Of a stretch of DNA of 64,000 bases, positions 39,472 through 48,407 are shown piece after piece. Both the position numbers and the translations under genes were made by a program. The notes beneath the pieces were generated by a model that had not been told where the DNA came from, did not search any database, and was given only the letters and a program-made list of their open reading frames with translations. Origin of the DNA: Velthaea sp965214335 (GTDB taxonomy: Bacteria > Vulcanimicrobiota > Vulcanimicrobiia > Vulcanimicrobiales > Vulcanimicrobiaceae); assembly GCA_965214335.1 (NCBI GenBank), contig CBDCBO010000003.1, forward strand, positions 1-64,000, read 5' to 3'. The number at the start of each line of letters is the position of its first letter. The stretch's first letter is position 1.

Positions 39472-41954
39472 TCGCCTAACTCCGCCGAACGCTCCGCGAC
39501 GACCGGGATACGAAAACAAAATCGGCTGCCCGTTGTGCCGTTATCGTCCACCCAAATACGGCCGCCGTGCGCCTCCACGAGGCCGCGGGAAATCGCCAGA
39601 CCCAAACCGATGCTGCGCACGCCGACATTCTCGCGCCCGCCGGACCGATAAAAGCGGCTGAAGATTTTCTCGCGTTCGCCGGGCCGCACGCCGGCCCCGT
39701 AATCGACGACGCTGATCTCAATGTCGGTCGCGTTCCAGCTTGCCTCGACCCGCACGCCGGCCGTTTCGGGCGTGTATTTGCACGCGTTGTCGAGCAAATT
39801 GTAGAGCACTTGGACGAAGCGATCTCTATCGACGAAAAGCAGCGGCGGGTCGGGCGGAATGGCGAACGTAACGCGCTCGCCATACAGCGCGCTAATGCCG
39901 CTGACCGCGTCGGCGAGCAACGCGGGAAGCTCGTTCCACTCGCGGTCGAGCCGCAGTGCGCCGGCTTCGATTTGCGACACGTCGAGGAGCTGATCGACGA
40001 GTCGCCCCAGCCGATTTGCTTGGCCGGCGATGTTGTGCAGCAGTCCGTCAGTCGATGCGTTGGGCGTTCGTACGCCGCGATCGAGCAACCCTTCGACCGA
40101 CGCCCGGATAGCCGTAAGCGGCGAACGTAAATCGTGTGAAACGGTCGCTAAAAATTCGTTCTTGAGCCGGTCGGCCGCACGCAACGCTTCGAGTTCTCCC
40201 GCGGCCCGGCGCAGCTGCGCGTTGCGCAGTGACATGCAGACTTGGCCGCCGATCGCGCCGAGCGTTTTGAGGTCGGCCCCCGTCAGTGAACGCGGGCGCC
40301 GGATCGCAAGTTCGAGAACGCCGACGATGCTCGCACCGTCCGTGAGCGGAACGGACAGTGCCGCACGGCAGCCGGTGGCGCGCAGCGGAAACTCCGAAGC
40401 CGTATCATCCGCCCGCAACGGCAGCTCGGCCAGCAAACGCGGCGTACCGGTGGCGGCGACTTCGGCGGCAATGCCGGTCACGGGTTTCGAAGCCGTCGAG
40501 GTCCGGAGTACCTCGGCGGCTGCCGTTTCGATCCCGGCGTGCGCAGCGAAGCGTAATTGCTTTGCGTCGTCGTGGAGAAAGAGCAGGCCGGCATCACAAT
40601 CCATGACGCGCACGATGCAACCCAAGAGCGCGGTAACATGCGCGGCGGGGTCGGGCAGCTCACCAAGAAGTTGCGCGATGGCGTTCAGTGCTTCCACATG
40701 CCGATTGTGCTGGCGTAGCGCATCGAAAAGCAGGGCGTTCTCGATTGCGGTTGCCGCCTGCGGCATGAGCGCGAATGCGCGGCGCAGATCCTCGAAGTGC
40801 CACCGGCCGGCCGTACCGCGTAAAGCGGCGACAAAGCCGACGATGCCGCGGGCGGTCGACAGTGGCAGCAGCGCGATCGCGCGAACGGCGGGTGCCAAGC
40901 GTTCGAAGCCGGCGAACAGCGGCGTCTGCGAGATGTCGTCGGCGATGACCGGTTCACCGCGTTCGCGCAGCGCCTCGAGGAGTTCGGTTTGTGCCAGCAG
41001 CGCATGCAGCCCGGGAAACGACGCATCGCGCAACGGCGCCGGCACGAGCGCGTCGCCGGCTGCGTCGTCGCCGCGAAATAGGCACACGGTTGCGTCCGCG
41101 TGTAACACCGCGGCAGCCTGATCGGCCACGGCGCGCAAGGTAACGTCGAGGTCCAAACTCGCGCTCATCGTTCCTCCCGCCAAGGCCAGCAGCAGCGCGT
41201 CACCGGAACCGCGCACGCGCGGTACGTAACGCGCGTGTCGGGAAACGCGCGCTGCGCGGGGGCTCCGGCCGGCGCCCGCGACGCCGCGTAGCTGTTCCTC
41301 GATTTCGAGCGCGCTGACCGCTAACAAGCTCGTGAGATACGTGCGGATGAGCCGGTAATCGCCGGTGATGTCGAGTACGCCGACAACGTCGGACGTTACG
41401 GGATGCCGGATCGGCGCAGCCGTGCACGTCAGATCGATCCAACCGTCGCAGAAGTGCTCCGCCGCCATCAACTGTACGGGCCGCGCGTCGGCGAGCGCGG
41501 TTCCGATGGCGTTCGTGCCGGCGGCCTGCTCGCTCCAATTTCCGCCCGGAATGAAGTCGATGCGCTCGAGCCGCCGGCGCACGCGTTCGTCGCCGGCAAC
41601 CCGAAGGATGCAGCCGCGATTATCGGTCAACACGATCGCGTATCCCGAGCCGGCTAAATACGTCGCAAGCCGGGCGATGATCGGTCGCGCTGCGCGCAGC
41701 AGCGGTTCGTTGGCTTCGCACAATTCGGCCAGTTGCGCGTCGCGCGAGATGGCTAGCGGCGCCATACGCCGACTCGCGTCGACCTGCATCGCGCGGCAGC
41801 GCTGCCAGGAATTGACGATGAGCGAACGTCCGGCACTCGGCCCGGTCGTCCCCGTCGCCAAATAGCGGTCGCGTAGCCGGCCCAGGGTGCGAGCCGTCGT
41901 CTCGATTTCCGCGGGCGATGCAATCGACCAACGAAGCGATCGAATCTCGGTCAT
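39468..41954 (-). CDS. soluble histidine kinase with AcoR/MimR-type N-terminal sensor module
   Basis: 828 residues from ATG 41954, preceded by GGGGG at good spacing; the frame extends to 42035. Residues about 35-220 match the sensor half of AcoR/DhaR-type activators: VNSWQRCRAMQVDASRR, the GAF block GGNWSEQAAGTNAIGTALAD, and EHFCDGWIDLTCTAAPIRHP then VVGVLDITGDY. Two further GAF domains (about 255-400, 430-570) follow, then HisKA (LATVSHDLRSPLTAIR) and HATPase (GLGLAISRGLVEAHGG). No membrane helix, so it reads a cytoplasmic signal. The usual sigma-54 AAA and Fis parts of AcoR are absent: sensor and kinase are joined instead. Confidence 0.88.
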   Translation of the reverse strand: MTEIRSLRWSIASPAEIETTARTLGRLRDRYLATGTTGPSAGRSLIVNSWQRCRAMQVDASRRMAPLAISRDAQLAELCEANEPLLRAARPIIARLATYLAGSGYAIVLTDNRGCILRVAGDERVRRRLERIDFIPGGNWSEQAAGTNAIGTALADARPVQLMAAEHFCDGWIDLTCTAAPIRHPVTSDVVGVLDITGDYRLIRTYLTSLLAVSALEIEEQLRGVAGAGRSPRAARVSRHARYVPRVRGSGDALLLALAGGTMSASLDLDVTLRAVADQAAAVLHADATVCLFRGDDAAGDALVPAPLRDASFPGLHALLAQTELLEALRERGEPVIADDISQTPLFAGFERLAPAVRAIALLPLSTARGIVGFVAALRGTAGRWHFEDLRRAFALMPQAATAIENALLFDALRQHNRHVEALNAIAQLLGELPDPAAHVTALLGCIVRVMDCDAGLLFLHDDAKQLRFAAHAGIETAAAEVLRTSTASKPVTGIAAEVAATGTPRLLAELPLRADDTASEFPLRATGCRAALSVPLTDGASIVGVLELAIRRPRSLTGADLKTLGAIGGQVCMSLRNAQLRRAAGELEALRAADRLKNEFLATVSHDLRSPLTAIRASVEGLLDRGVRTPNASTDGLLHNIAGQANRLGRLVDQLLDVSQIEAGALRLDREWNELPALLADAVSGISALYGERVTFAIPPDPPLLFVDRDRFVQVLYNLLDNACKYTPETAGVRVEASWNATDIEISVVDYGAGVRPGEREKIFSRFYRSGGRENVGVRSIGLGLAISRGLVEAHGGRIWVDDNGTTGSRFCFRIPVVAERSAELGE

Positions 41955-42109
41955 TCTTTGACCCCCAAGAAAGCGCTTGCTCTCTTCATGAGGTGTCCAG
42001 CGACTCGATCCGCCTGGATCGAAATCTCCGTTCACCTCTCCACCTGGCGGAATCTATCACCGGTGCACGTCGCTTAACCTTGTCTTTGCACATCGCACGA
42101 AGACTAATT

Positions 42110-42159
42110 TCACCGCTTTTATACTTCGGCGGGACTCTTTTTCACCGCACTCTCACCGC
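42110..42159 (+). promoter_or_regulatory. candidate response-regulator box: TCACCGC direct repeats
   Basis: TCACCGC occurs at 42110-42116, 42142-42148 and 42153-42159. The last two are separated by exactly four bases, giving the 7-4-7 (11-bp phased) layout typical of OmpR/PhoB-family sites; the first lies 32 bp, about three helical turns, upstream. A near match TCACCGG is at 42057-42063. The cluster ends 54 bp before the first operon gene and faces the gene for an OmpR-family regulator. No convincing sigma-54 -24/-12 promoter was found. Confidence 0.5.
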
Positions 42160-42213
42160 CGCGATGGTACGTTGACCCCAAACTGCTCATGAGATCGCAA
42201 GGGTCAGCTGCAC

Positions 42214-43320
42214 ATGAAAAATGGAGAATTCGTTTTCGACGCCCACACCGGGGTGTGGGACGCTAGTGCGAAAAATTGCAAAAATCGATTCGGTGAAGCG
42301 TTTATCGAGACGTTCTACGCTTTCCAGACCGGCTTCAACCCGCCCGATAAGCGCTGGACGATGGACTACGAGACGGTCTTTCGCAAGACCGACCCCGAGT
42401 GGTATCTCGAGGAGATGTTCGTCAAGGGCGATGCCGATATGGCGCTGCTCTCGACGCAGGTTCTCAAAGATTTTTATTACGAAGGGTTCGTCACCGCTGA
42501 AAGCAACCAGCGCGTCGTCGCCCGCGCGCCCGAACGGCTCATTCATCTCGGTGGCGTCGATCCGCGCATGCCCAACGCGGCGGCCGAAGTCGAGCGGCAG
42601 ATTAAAGAATGTGACGTCAAGGGTTTCAAGTGGTACACCGCCGAGTGGCGCGGTGAGTCACGCGGCTGGGCGGCCAACGACCCGATGGTCTTTCCGTGTT
42701 ACGAGAAAGCGCTCGAACTCGGCATAAAAAACATGCACTTCCACAAAGGTCCGGCCGTCGAGCCGTTGACCTTGGCAAAGTTCGACGTCCGTGACATCGA
42801 CGAGCCGGCGTGGCTGTACCCCGAGTTAAATTTTATCATCGATCATGTCGGATTGCCGCGGTTGGATGATTTCTGCTGGATCTCCGCGCGCTGCCCGAAC
42901 GTGTATGGATCGCTGGCAGTGGCGCTGGCGTTCATTCACAATCGGCCGCGCTATTTCGCCGATATCATGGCGAACTTGTTGTTCTGGTTAGGCCCGGATC
43001 GCATCGTCTACGGAACCGACTTTCCAATCTGGTATCCGCATTGGATGCTCGACGAATTCATGGCTTTCGAGTTACCCGAAGACATCAAGCAAGAGTATGG
43101 TGTCGATCTCACGCCGGAAATTAAACAGAAAATCATCGGTGGTAATATCACGCGGCTCTACGGTATCGACACCGCGGCGAAGCGTGCGACGCTCGAAAAT
43201 GACGAATTCGCTCAACGGAAGCGCGCCTATCATGCCGATCTGCAGCGGAACGGCTCGGGTCCGAGCATGCCGCCGGTCGACGGGCCGGGACCAACGGCGC
43301 CGCAGCTGGTGAAACGATGA
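42214..43320 (+). CDS. amidohydrolase-2 family metal-dependent hydrolase
   Basis: 368 residues, TIM-barrel of the ACMSD/amidohydrolase-2 type. The first-strand motif is FDAHTGVWD (one His, the D-x-H-x-G variant rather than H-x-H). Later ligands are plausible in NMHFHKGP, FIIDHVGLPRLDD and YGTDFPIWYP (the G-T/S-D-x-P motif). A gene of this kind accompanies mycobacterial and rhodococcal propane/phenol monooxygenase clusters, where its exact reaction is uncertain; it may hydrolyse or decarboxylate a pathway intermediate or help metal assembly. It opens the operon and overlaps the next gene by 4 bp. Confidence 0.85.
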   Translation: MKNGEFVFDAHTGVWDASAKNCKNRFGEAFIETFYAFQTGFNPPDKRWTMDYETVFRKTDPEWYLEEMFVKGDADMALLSTQVLKDFYYEGFVTAESNQRVVARAPERLIHLGGVDPRMPNAAAEVERQIKECDVKGFKWYTAEWRGESRGWAANDPMVFPCYEKALELGIKNMHFHKGPAVEPLTLAKFDVRDIDEPAWLYPELNFIIDHVGLPRLDDFCWISARCPNVYGSLAVALAFIHNRPRYFADIMANLLFWLGPDRIVYGTDFPIWYPHWMLDEFMAFELPEDIKQEYGVDLTPEIKQKIIGGNITRLYGIDTAAKRATLENDEFAQRKRAYHADLQRNGSGPSMPPVDGPGPTAPQLVKR

Positions 43321-43619
43321 CCGGACTCGATCTCGACCTCGTACGGCGCGCCGCCGGGTCGACGCCCGATCCCGAGGTACGCTGCTCGATCGCGGAACTG
43401 GGGTTGCTCGATGAAGTCGCTGCCGAAGGTGGCCGGGTGACGGTTCACTTTCACCTGACCTCACCACTTTGTCCGTCCAAATTCGCGACCCGCATTGGGC
43501 GTGATATCCGTAAGCGCGTCGAAGCGCTGCCCGGCGTCGAGTCATGCCAAGTGGTGCTGACGGATCATTTCATTCGCGACGAAATCATCGACCTGATCAA
43601 CCTGCGAGCGTCGGCATGA
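43317..43619 (+). CDS. MIP18/DUF59 family metal-sulfur cluster assembly protein
   Basis: 100 residues. Signatures PDPEVRCSIAELGLLDEV (D-P-E-x-x-x-S-I-x-x-L-G-L) and HLTSPLCPSKF (the conserved T-S-P-x-C-P) define the MIP18/PaaD/SufT-like family, which helps mature Fe-S or other iron proteins. In this operon the likely clients are the 2Fe-2S reductase or the di-iron hydroxylase. It overlaps both neighbours by four bases (start 43317; next gene starts 43616), so its dose is tied to theirs. Confidence 0.85.
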   Translation: MTGLDLDLVRRAAGSTPDPEVRCSIAELGLLDEVAAEGGRVTVHFHLTSPLCPSKFATRIGRDIRKRVEALPGVESCQVVLTDHFIRDEIIDLINLRASA

Positions 43620-44455
43620 CGGTGTCGCCGGCCCAAGCCCTTATTGGCCGGCGCGAAGCCGTGCGACTGACCAGTCCTTCGGTCGCGCACTTTGCCGGCA
43701 TCCTCGCCCAGCGCTGCCGCGAAGCATCGTGGGTTCGAACCGCGGTCGCGAGTTTGGATCGCTTTGCAACGTTGACCGGCAACGACGATCTCGACGTTTT
43801 GCTCGAGCGGGCGCGCCGCGATCCGCGCGTTGGAGCCGATGCGCTATTGGACTTTGCCGCCGCGCTGCCGATGGCGACGCGGTCGCAAATCGCGGCGCTC
43901 GCGATCGGACCCAAACTGTGGTTCACTTTTAACGGCGCCGACGTTCCGTGGAGTCCGCTCGAAGTGGCGGCCGATGCCTTGCCGGTGATGCGGTCGGCGC
44001 AGCCGGTCGACCGGTTCATCTTGCTCGCGCTCGTCGGCAGCGGTCTGTTTCGCTCCGAGTTGCTGCGGCTGCGCCTGGGTGATATCGGGCGGCTTGATGC
44101 GCACGCCCAATTCATCGCCGACCTCGACGCGGATCCGCTGACGGTTCGCTATGTCGCTCGGCGCGCTAAGGCGGAGTACATCACGTTCTTTACCGACGGC
44201 GCCCGAAGTGCGCTCAACGTCGAACTCGATCGTCGCCGTGCCACCGGCGAACGGCTCGGCGTGAATTCGCCGCTGGTTTTGCTCGAACCCGGAACAACCG
44301 CCCGCGCCGGGCGGTTCAACACGGCGCTCATCGGCGCGACGAATGGGGTCAACGTCGAATTGTGCCGCAAGACCGGTGATTTTTTTCGGACCTGGGGTCA
44401 GCCCGGCGCGCGTTTCGATCCACAGCCCGACGTGCGGATGGAGGAGCTGGTATGA
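43616..44455 (+). CDS. tyrosine-recombinase-like protein without catalytic residues, operon-embedded
   Basis: 279 residues. The middle reads LLALVGSGLFRSELLRLRLG then DI, resembling box I of tyrosine recombinases (T-G-L-R-x-S-E-L-L-x-L-x-x-x-D-I), but the catalytic Arg position holds Phe. A region resembling the beta-sheet with the catalytic Lys follows (VRYVARRAKAEYITFF), while the H-x-x-R and terminal Tyr motifs are missing. It is therefore unlikely to recombine DNA. It is locked between the DUF59 and alcohol dehydrogenase genes by four-base overlaps on both sides, which argues for a function in the monooxygenase system (DNA binding or assembly) rather than a passing mobile element. The similarity is weak and seen by eye. 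Confidence 0.6.
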   Translation: MTVSPAQALIGRREAVRLTSPSVAHFAGILAQRCREASWVRTAVASLDRFATLTGNDDLDVLLERARRDPRVGADALLDFAAALPMATRSQIAALAIGPKLWFTFNGADVPWSPLEVAADALPVMRSAQPVDRFILLALVGSGLFRSELLRLRLGDIGRLDAHAQFIADLDADPLTVRYVARRAKAEYITFFTDGARSALNVELDRRRATGERLGVNSPLVLLEPGTTARAGRFNTALIGATNGVNVELCRKTGDFFRTWGQPGARFDPQPDVRMEELV

Positions 44456-45480
44456 AAGCGGTTCGACTGCATCACTACTTGCAGAAGTGTGTTGTCGAGG
44501 AGGTTGCGGAGCCCGAGATTCGCGGGCCGTTCGACGTCATCGTGCGCATCGGAGGCGCCGGCTTGTGCCGGACCGATTTGCATATCATCGAAGGTCAGTG
44601 GAAAGACAAGAGCAATGTCGCGCTGCCGTATACGCTGGGTCATGAAAACGCCGGCTGGGTGCATGCGATCGGTTCGGCAGTCGAACATGTCAACGTCGGC
44701 GATACCGTCATCGTGCACCCGCTCATCACGTGCGGCTTTTGCTTCCCGTGCCGGGCCGGCAGGACCATGCACTGCGAAAACTCCGCGTTTCCGGGCATCT
44801 CGACCGACGGCGGCTTCGCGCAATTCCTCAAAACCTCGGCGCTTTCGGTCGTAAAGCTCGATCCAAGTTTAGCACCGAAAGACATAGCGGCGCTCGCTGA
44901 CGCGGGTTTGACGGCCTATCACGCGGTCAAGAAATCGAGCCCGCTGCTGTACCCTGGAACGGCCGCCGTCGTTATCGGCGCCGGCGGTTTGGGTCACATC
45001 GGCATCCAAGTGCTGCGCGCGCTAACGCCCGCAACCATCATTGTTGTCGATCGTTCCGAGCGCGCCTTGGACCTGGCGAAGTCGCTGGGCGCGGACCACA
45101 CGGTACGCGCCGACGGAAAGCAGATCGATACGGTCAAGCAGCTCACCAACGGCTTCGGCGCCGAAGTCGTTCTCGACTTTGTCGGCGAGGGCGGCGCAAT
45201 CACGGACGGTATCGCGTTTCTGCGCCGCGCCGGAAGCTATTTCATCATCGGTTATGGCGGCACGCTCGCAGTGCCCCTGATCGATAGTATTTCGACGGAA
45301 ACCAATTTCGTCGGAAATCTCGTCGGAACGTATACGGACCTCGTCGAGCTCATGACGCTCACGGCCGCGGGCAAAGTAACGCTTCATACCAAGACCTATC
45401 CGCTCGAAGCGTTCAACGATAGCGTCGACGATCTCGACCACGGCCGCTTACAAGGCCGCGGGATTCTCGTCCCAGCGTAG
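44452..45480 (+). CDS. zinc-dependent NAD alcohol dehydrogenase
   Basis: 342 residues, medium-chain dehydrogenase. Catalytic zinc ligands Cys39 (GLCRTDLH) and His64-Glu65 (LGHENAGWV); structural zinc Cys94, Cys97, Cys100 and Cys108 (TCGFCFPCRAGRTMHC). Cofactor motif VIGAGGLGHIGIQVL with Asp after the next strand (IIVVDRSERAL), favouring NAD. In this operon it would oxidise the alcohol made by the monooxygenase, for instance a secondary alcohol to a ketone. It overlaps the previous gene by 4 bp and is followed by a 103-bp gap before the hydroxylase gene, where a second promoter or processing site could sit. Confidence 0.92.
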   Translation: MKAVRLHHYLQKCVVEEVAEPEIRGPFDVIVRIGGAGLCRTDLHIIEGQWKDKSNVALPYTLGHENAGWVHAIGSAVEHVNVGDTVIVHPLITCGFCFPCRAGRTMHCENSAFPGISTDGGFAQFLKTSALSVVKLDPSLAPKDIAALADAGLTAYHAVKKSSPLLYPGTAAVVIGAGGLGHIGIQVLRALTPATIIVVDRSERALDLAKSLGADHTVRADGKQIDTVKQLTNGFGAEVVLDFVGEGGAITDGIAFLRRAGSYFIIGYGGTLAVPLIDSISTETNFVGNLVGTYTDLVELMTLTAAGKVTLHTKTYPLEAFNDSVDDLDHGRLQGRGILVPA

Positions 45481-45583
45481 ACTGCACCCCCAAACGAATC
45501 TCCGGCAACCCCGGCCGCGTGCCCGGGTTCGCCCGTCGTTGCCGTCGCTTCGCGACGCGCTCCTATGGAGGCACCACTAACGC

Positions 45584-47242
45584 ATGAGTCGACAAAGCCT
45601 TACCAAGGCTCATCAGAAAATTCAAGAACTGTCGTGGGAACCGACGTTCGCTACTCCAGCCAAGAAGTACGCAACAGACTATACGTTTGAGAAGGCGCCC
45701 AAAAAAGACCCGCTCAAACAAGTTCTGCGTTCGTATTTCCCAATGGAAGAAGAAAAAGATAACCGCGTGTTCGGCGCGATGGACGGCGCCATTCGGGGCA
45801 ACATGTTCCGTCAAGTCCAAGAGCGGTGGATGGAATGGCAGAAGCTGTTCCTGAGCATCATTCCGTTCCCGGAAATCTCCGCGGCGCGGGCCATGCCGCT
45901 GTCGATCGGCGCCGTGCCGAATCCCGAGATTCATAACGGCCTGGCCGTTCAGATGATCGACGAAGTTCGACACTCTACGATCCAGATGAACCTTAAGAAA
46001 CTGTACATGAATAATTATATCGATCCGGCCGGGTTCGATATCAGCGAAAAAGCGTTTGCCAACAATTACGCCGGTACCATCGGCCGGCAGTTCGGCGAAG
46101 GTTTCATCACCGGCGACGCCATTACCGCGGCGAACATCTATCTCACCATCGTCGCCGAAACGGCGTTTACCAATACCCTCTTCGTAGCAATGCCTTCCGA
46201 AGCTGCGGCCAACGGCGACTACCTGTTGCCGACCGTGTTTCACTCGGTGCAGTCGGACGAGTCGCGCCACATCAGTAACGGCTATTCGATTCTGTTAATG
46301 GCCTTGGCGGACGAACGCAATCGGGAATTGCTCGAACGCGATTTACGCTACGCCTGGTGGAACAACCATTGCGTGGTCGACGCCGCGATCGGCACGTTCA
46401 TCGAATATGGTTCCAAGGACCGCCGCAAGAACCGCGAGAGTTACGCCGAGATGTGGCGCCGCTGGATCTACGACGACTACTATCGCAGCTACTTGATCCC
46501 GCTCGAGAAGTACGGGTTAAAGATTCCGCACGATCTGGTGGAGCTGGCTTGGAAGCGCATCTCTGAAGATCATTACGTTCACGAAGTGGCGCAATTCTTT
46601 GCCACCGGCTGGCCGTTCAACTACTGGCGCATCGACGCGATGGACAACGAAGATTTCGAGTGGTTCGAAAATAAATATCCGGGCTGGTACAGCAAATACG
46701 GTAAGTGGTGGGAGACGTATAGCGCGATGAGCGTCGCCAATAAGGGCAACAAAGCCATCGTCTATGAACCCGAAGCAAATTACGTCTATCCGCATCGCTG
46801 CTGGACGTGCATGGTGCCCTGCTTACTGCGCAAGGATACGGTGTTCGACGAAGTCGATGGTCAGCAGCGGACGTACTGTTCAGCTACCTGCCACTGGACG
46901 GACAAGATCGCCTTCCGGCCGACGTACAACGGTCGCGAGACGCCGTCGATGGGCAAACTCATCGGTATGCGCGAGTGGGAAACGCGCTTCCACGGTTGGG
47001 ATACCGCCGACGTCATCAAAGACTGCGGCTACGTCCGCGATGACGGCAAGACGCTCATTCCGCAGCCCCATCTCGACCTATCGGACCAGAAAAAACTCTG
47101 GACACTCGATCACTTCCGCGGCATTCCGTTCAACAGCCCCAACGTGTTGCTGAACCAGATGTCGCCCGAAGAGCGCGCCAAACATGCCGAGGTGTATAAA
47201 GCCGGTGGACCCGGCGGACGCAACCCGGTCGCGGCGTCGTAA
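45584..47242 (+). CDS. mimA: soluble di-iron monooxygenase, hydroxylase alpha (large) subunit
   Basis: 552 residues with the complete di-iron carboxylate site: Glu97 (FPEISAARA), Glu127/His130 (DEVRH), Glu192 (AETAFTN) and Glu226/His229 (SDESRHI), the same order as in MmoX. A C-terminal YHS/TRASH-like cysteine cluster is present (Cys406, Cys409, Cys413, Cys432, Cys436). Gene order alpha-reductase-beta-coupling and the accessory genes match the mycobacterial mim and actinobacterial prm (group 5/6) clusters, whose enzymes oxidise propane, acetone and phenol. GGAG lies upstream of ATG 45584. The substrate here is not proven; the symbol follows the mim naming. Confidence 0.93.
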   Translation: MSRQSLTKAHQKIQELSWEPTFATPAKKYATDYTFEKAPKKDPLKQVLRSYFPMEEEKDNRVFGAMDGAIRGNMFRQVQERWMEWQKLFLSIIPFPEISAARAMPLSIGAVPNPEIHNGLAVQMIDEVRHSTIQMNLKKLYMNNYIDPAGFDISEKAFANNYAGTIGRQFGEGFITGDAITAANIYLTIVAETAFTNTLFVAMPSEAAANGDYLLPTVFHSVQSDESRHISNGYSILLMALADERNRELLERDLRYAWWNNHCVVDAAIGTFIEYGSKDRRKNRESYAEMWRRWIYDDYYRSYLIPLEKYGLKIPHDLVELAWKRISEDHYVHEVAQFFATGWPFNYWRIDAMDNEDFEWFENKYPGWYSKYGKWWETYSAMSVANKGNKAIVYEPEANYVYPHRCWTCMVPCLLRKDTVFDEVDGQQRTYCSATCHWTDKIAFRPTYNGRETPSMGKLIGMREWETRFHGWDTADVIKDCGYVRDDGKTLIPQPHLDLSDQKKLWTLDHFRGIPFNSPNVLLNQMSPEERAKHAEVYKAGGPGGRNPVAAS

Positions 47243-47328
47243 GCGAACGTTCGACAGCATGCCGGCGGCGTTCGCGTCGCCGGCACGGCCCGTGGTACGA
47301 GGCGGCGACGCAGGAAAGGGGGACGAGC

Positions 47329-48384
47329 GTGCCAACGCATCGAGTGAGATTCGAGCCCGTCGACATCACGATCGACGTCGATCAAGACGAAAACATTCTG
47401 GGAGCCGCTTTTCGGCAAGGTTTGATGCTCGCCCACGGCTGTAAAGCGGGCCAGTGTTCGGCGTGCAAAGCCTATCTTATCGAAGGCGACACGGACCTCG
47501 CCAAATACTCCACTTTCGCGCTCTCGGACACGGAGCGCGAAGATGGCTACACACTGCTGTGCAAAACGCACGTCTACAGTGATGCGGTGGTCGAGTTGCT
47601 GCATTACGACGAAGATATGTTGCGCAACAGCAACCCGATCCGCACGGTGCCGACGCAGGTCGCCGAGATTGAAGCGCTCACGCACGACATTCGGCGTTTG
47701 CGGCTCAACTTGGCAACGCCCGGCAGCATCAGCTTCGCATCCGGGCAATATGTCGACATTCATATTCCGGGAACGCAAGAAACGCGCTCGTTTTCGATGG
47801 CAAATACCGCGCGCCAACCCGACTACCTTGAATTCATCATCAAGCTCTATCCCGGCGGTCTGTTTTCCGCTCTGCTCGAAGGCTCGCTGCAGGTCGGCGA
47901 CGCGCTCGACGTGACCGGTCCATACGGCACGTGCATCTTGCGCGAGCGTTCGAGTCGCGACCTTATCTTCATGGGCGGCGGGGCCGGTATGGCGCCACTG
48001 TGGTCGTTGATCAACACGCTGGCGGAAACCGGTTCGCAGCGCAAGGTCGCCTACTATTACGGCGCGCGGGCTGTGCGCGATGTCTTTTTCGTCGAACGCA
48101 TGTTGACGGTTGCCGAGCGGCTGCCCAATTTTAAAAGCGTCGTGGCACTCTCAGAAGTGGGCGCCGATCAAGCTTGGAGCGGGGAACTCGGCAATATTAC
48201 CGATGTCGCCGACCGGCTCGAAGGCGACCTCACCGAGCACGAAGCGTATATTTGCGGGCCGCCGCCGATGGTCGACGCCGCGATCGCTTTGCTCGAGCGG
48301 CGCGGCATCCCGCCCGAGCGCATCTATTTCGACAAATTTACCACCACGGCGAGCGTCGATCTGGCGCTGGCCCAGCGGCGCTGA
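47329..48384 (+). CDS. mimB: monooxygenase NADH reductase component (2Fe-2S, FAD)
   Basis: 351 residues from GTG 47329 with AAGGGGG upstream. Plant-type ferredoxin domain with Cys38, Cys43, Cys46 and Cys78 (HGCKAGQCSACK; LLCKTH). FAD-binding motif RSFSMAN (153-159) and the NAD-binding start LIFMGGGAGMAPLWSL with the C-terminal YICGPPPMVDA complete the fold. It passes electrons from NADH to the hydroxylase. It sits between alpha and beta subunits, as in mim/prm operons, and 23 bp before the beta gene. Confidence 0.93.
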   Translation: MPTHRVRFEPVDITIDVDQDENILGAAFRQGLMLAHGCKAGQCSACKAYLIEGDTDLAKYSTFALSDTEREDGYTLLCKTHVYSDAVVELLHYDEDMLRNSNPIRTVPTQVAEIEALTHDIRRLRLNLATPGSISFASGQYVDIHIPGTQETRSFSMANTARQPDYLEFIIKLYPGGLFSALLEGSLQVGDALDVTGPYGTCILRERSSRDLIFMGGGAGMAPLWSLINTLAETGSQRKVAYYYGARAVRDVFFVERMLTVAERLPNFKSVVALSEVGADQAWSGELGNITDVADRLEGDLTEHEAYICGPPPMVDAAIALLERRGIPPERIYFDKFTTTASVDLALAQRR

Positions 48385-48407
48385 CGCGCAAGGAAAGGAC
48401 GACATCC

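Noticed and set aside
41955..42213. Sigma-54 promoter before the monooxygenase operon, expected for MimR/AcoR-type control
   Set aside because: No GG-N10-GC -24/-12 pair with the right flanks was found, and the local regulator is OmpR-type.
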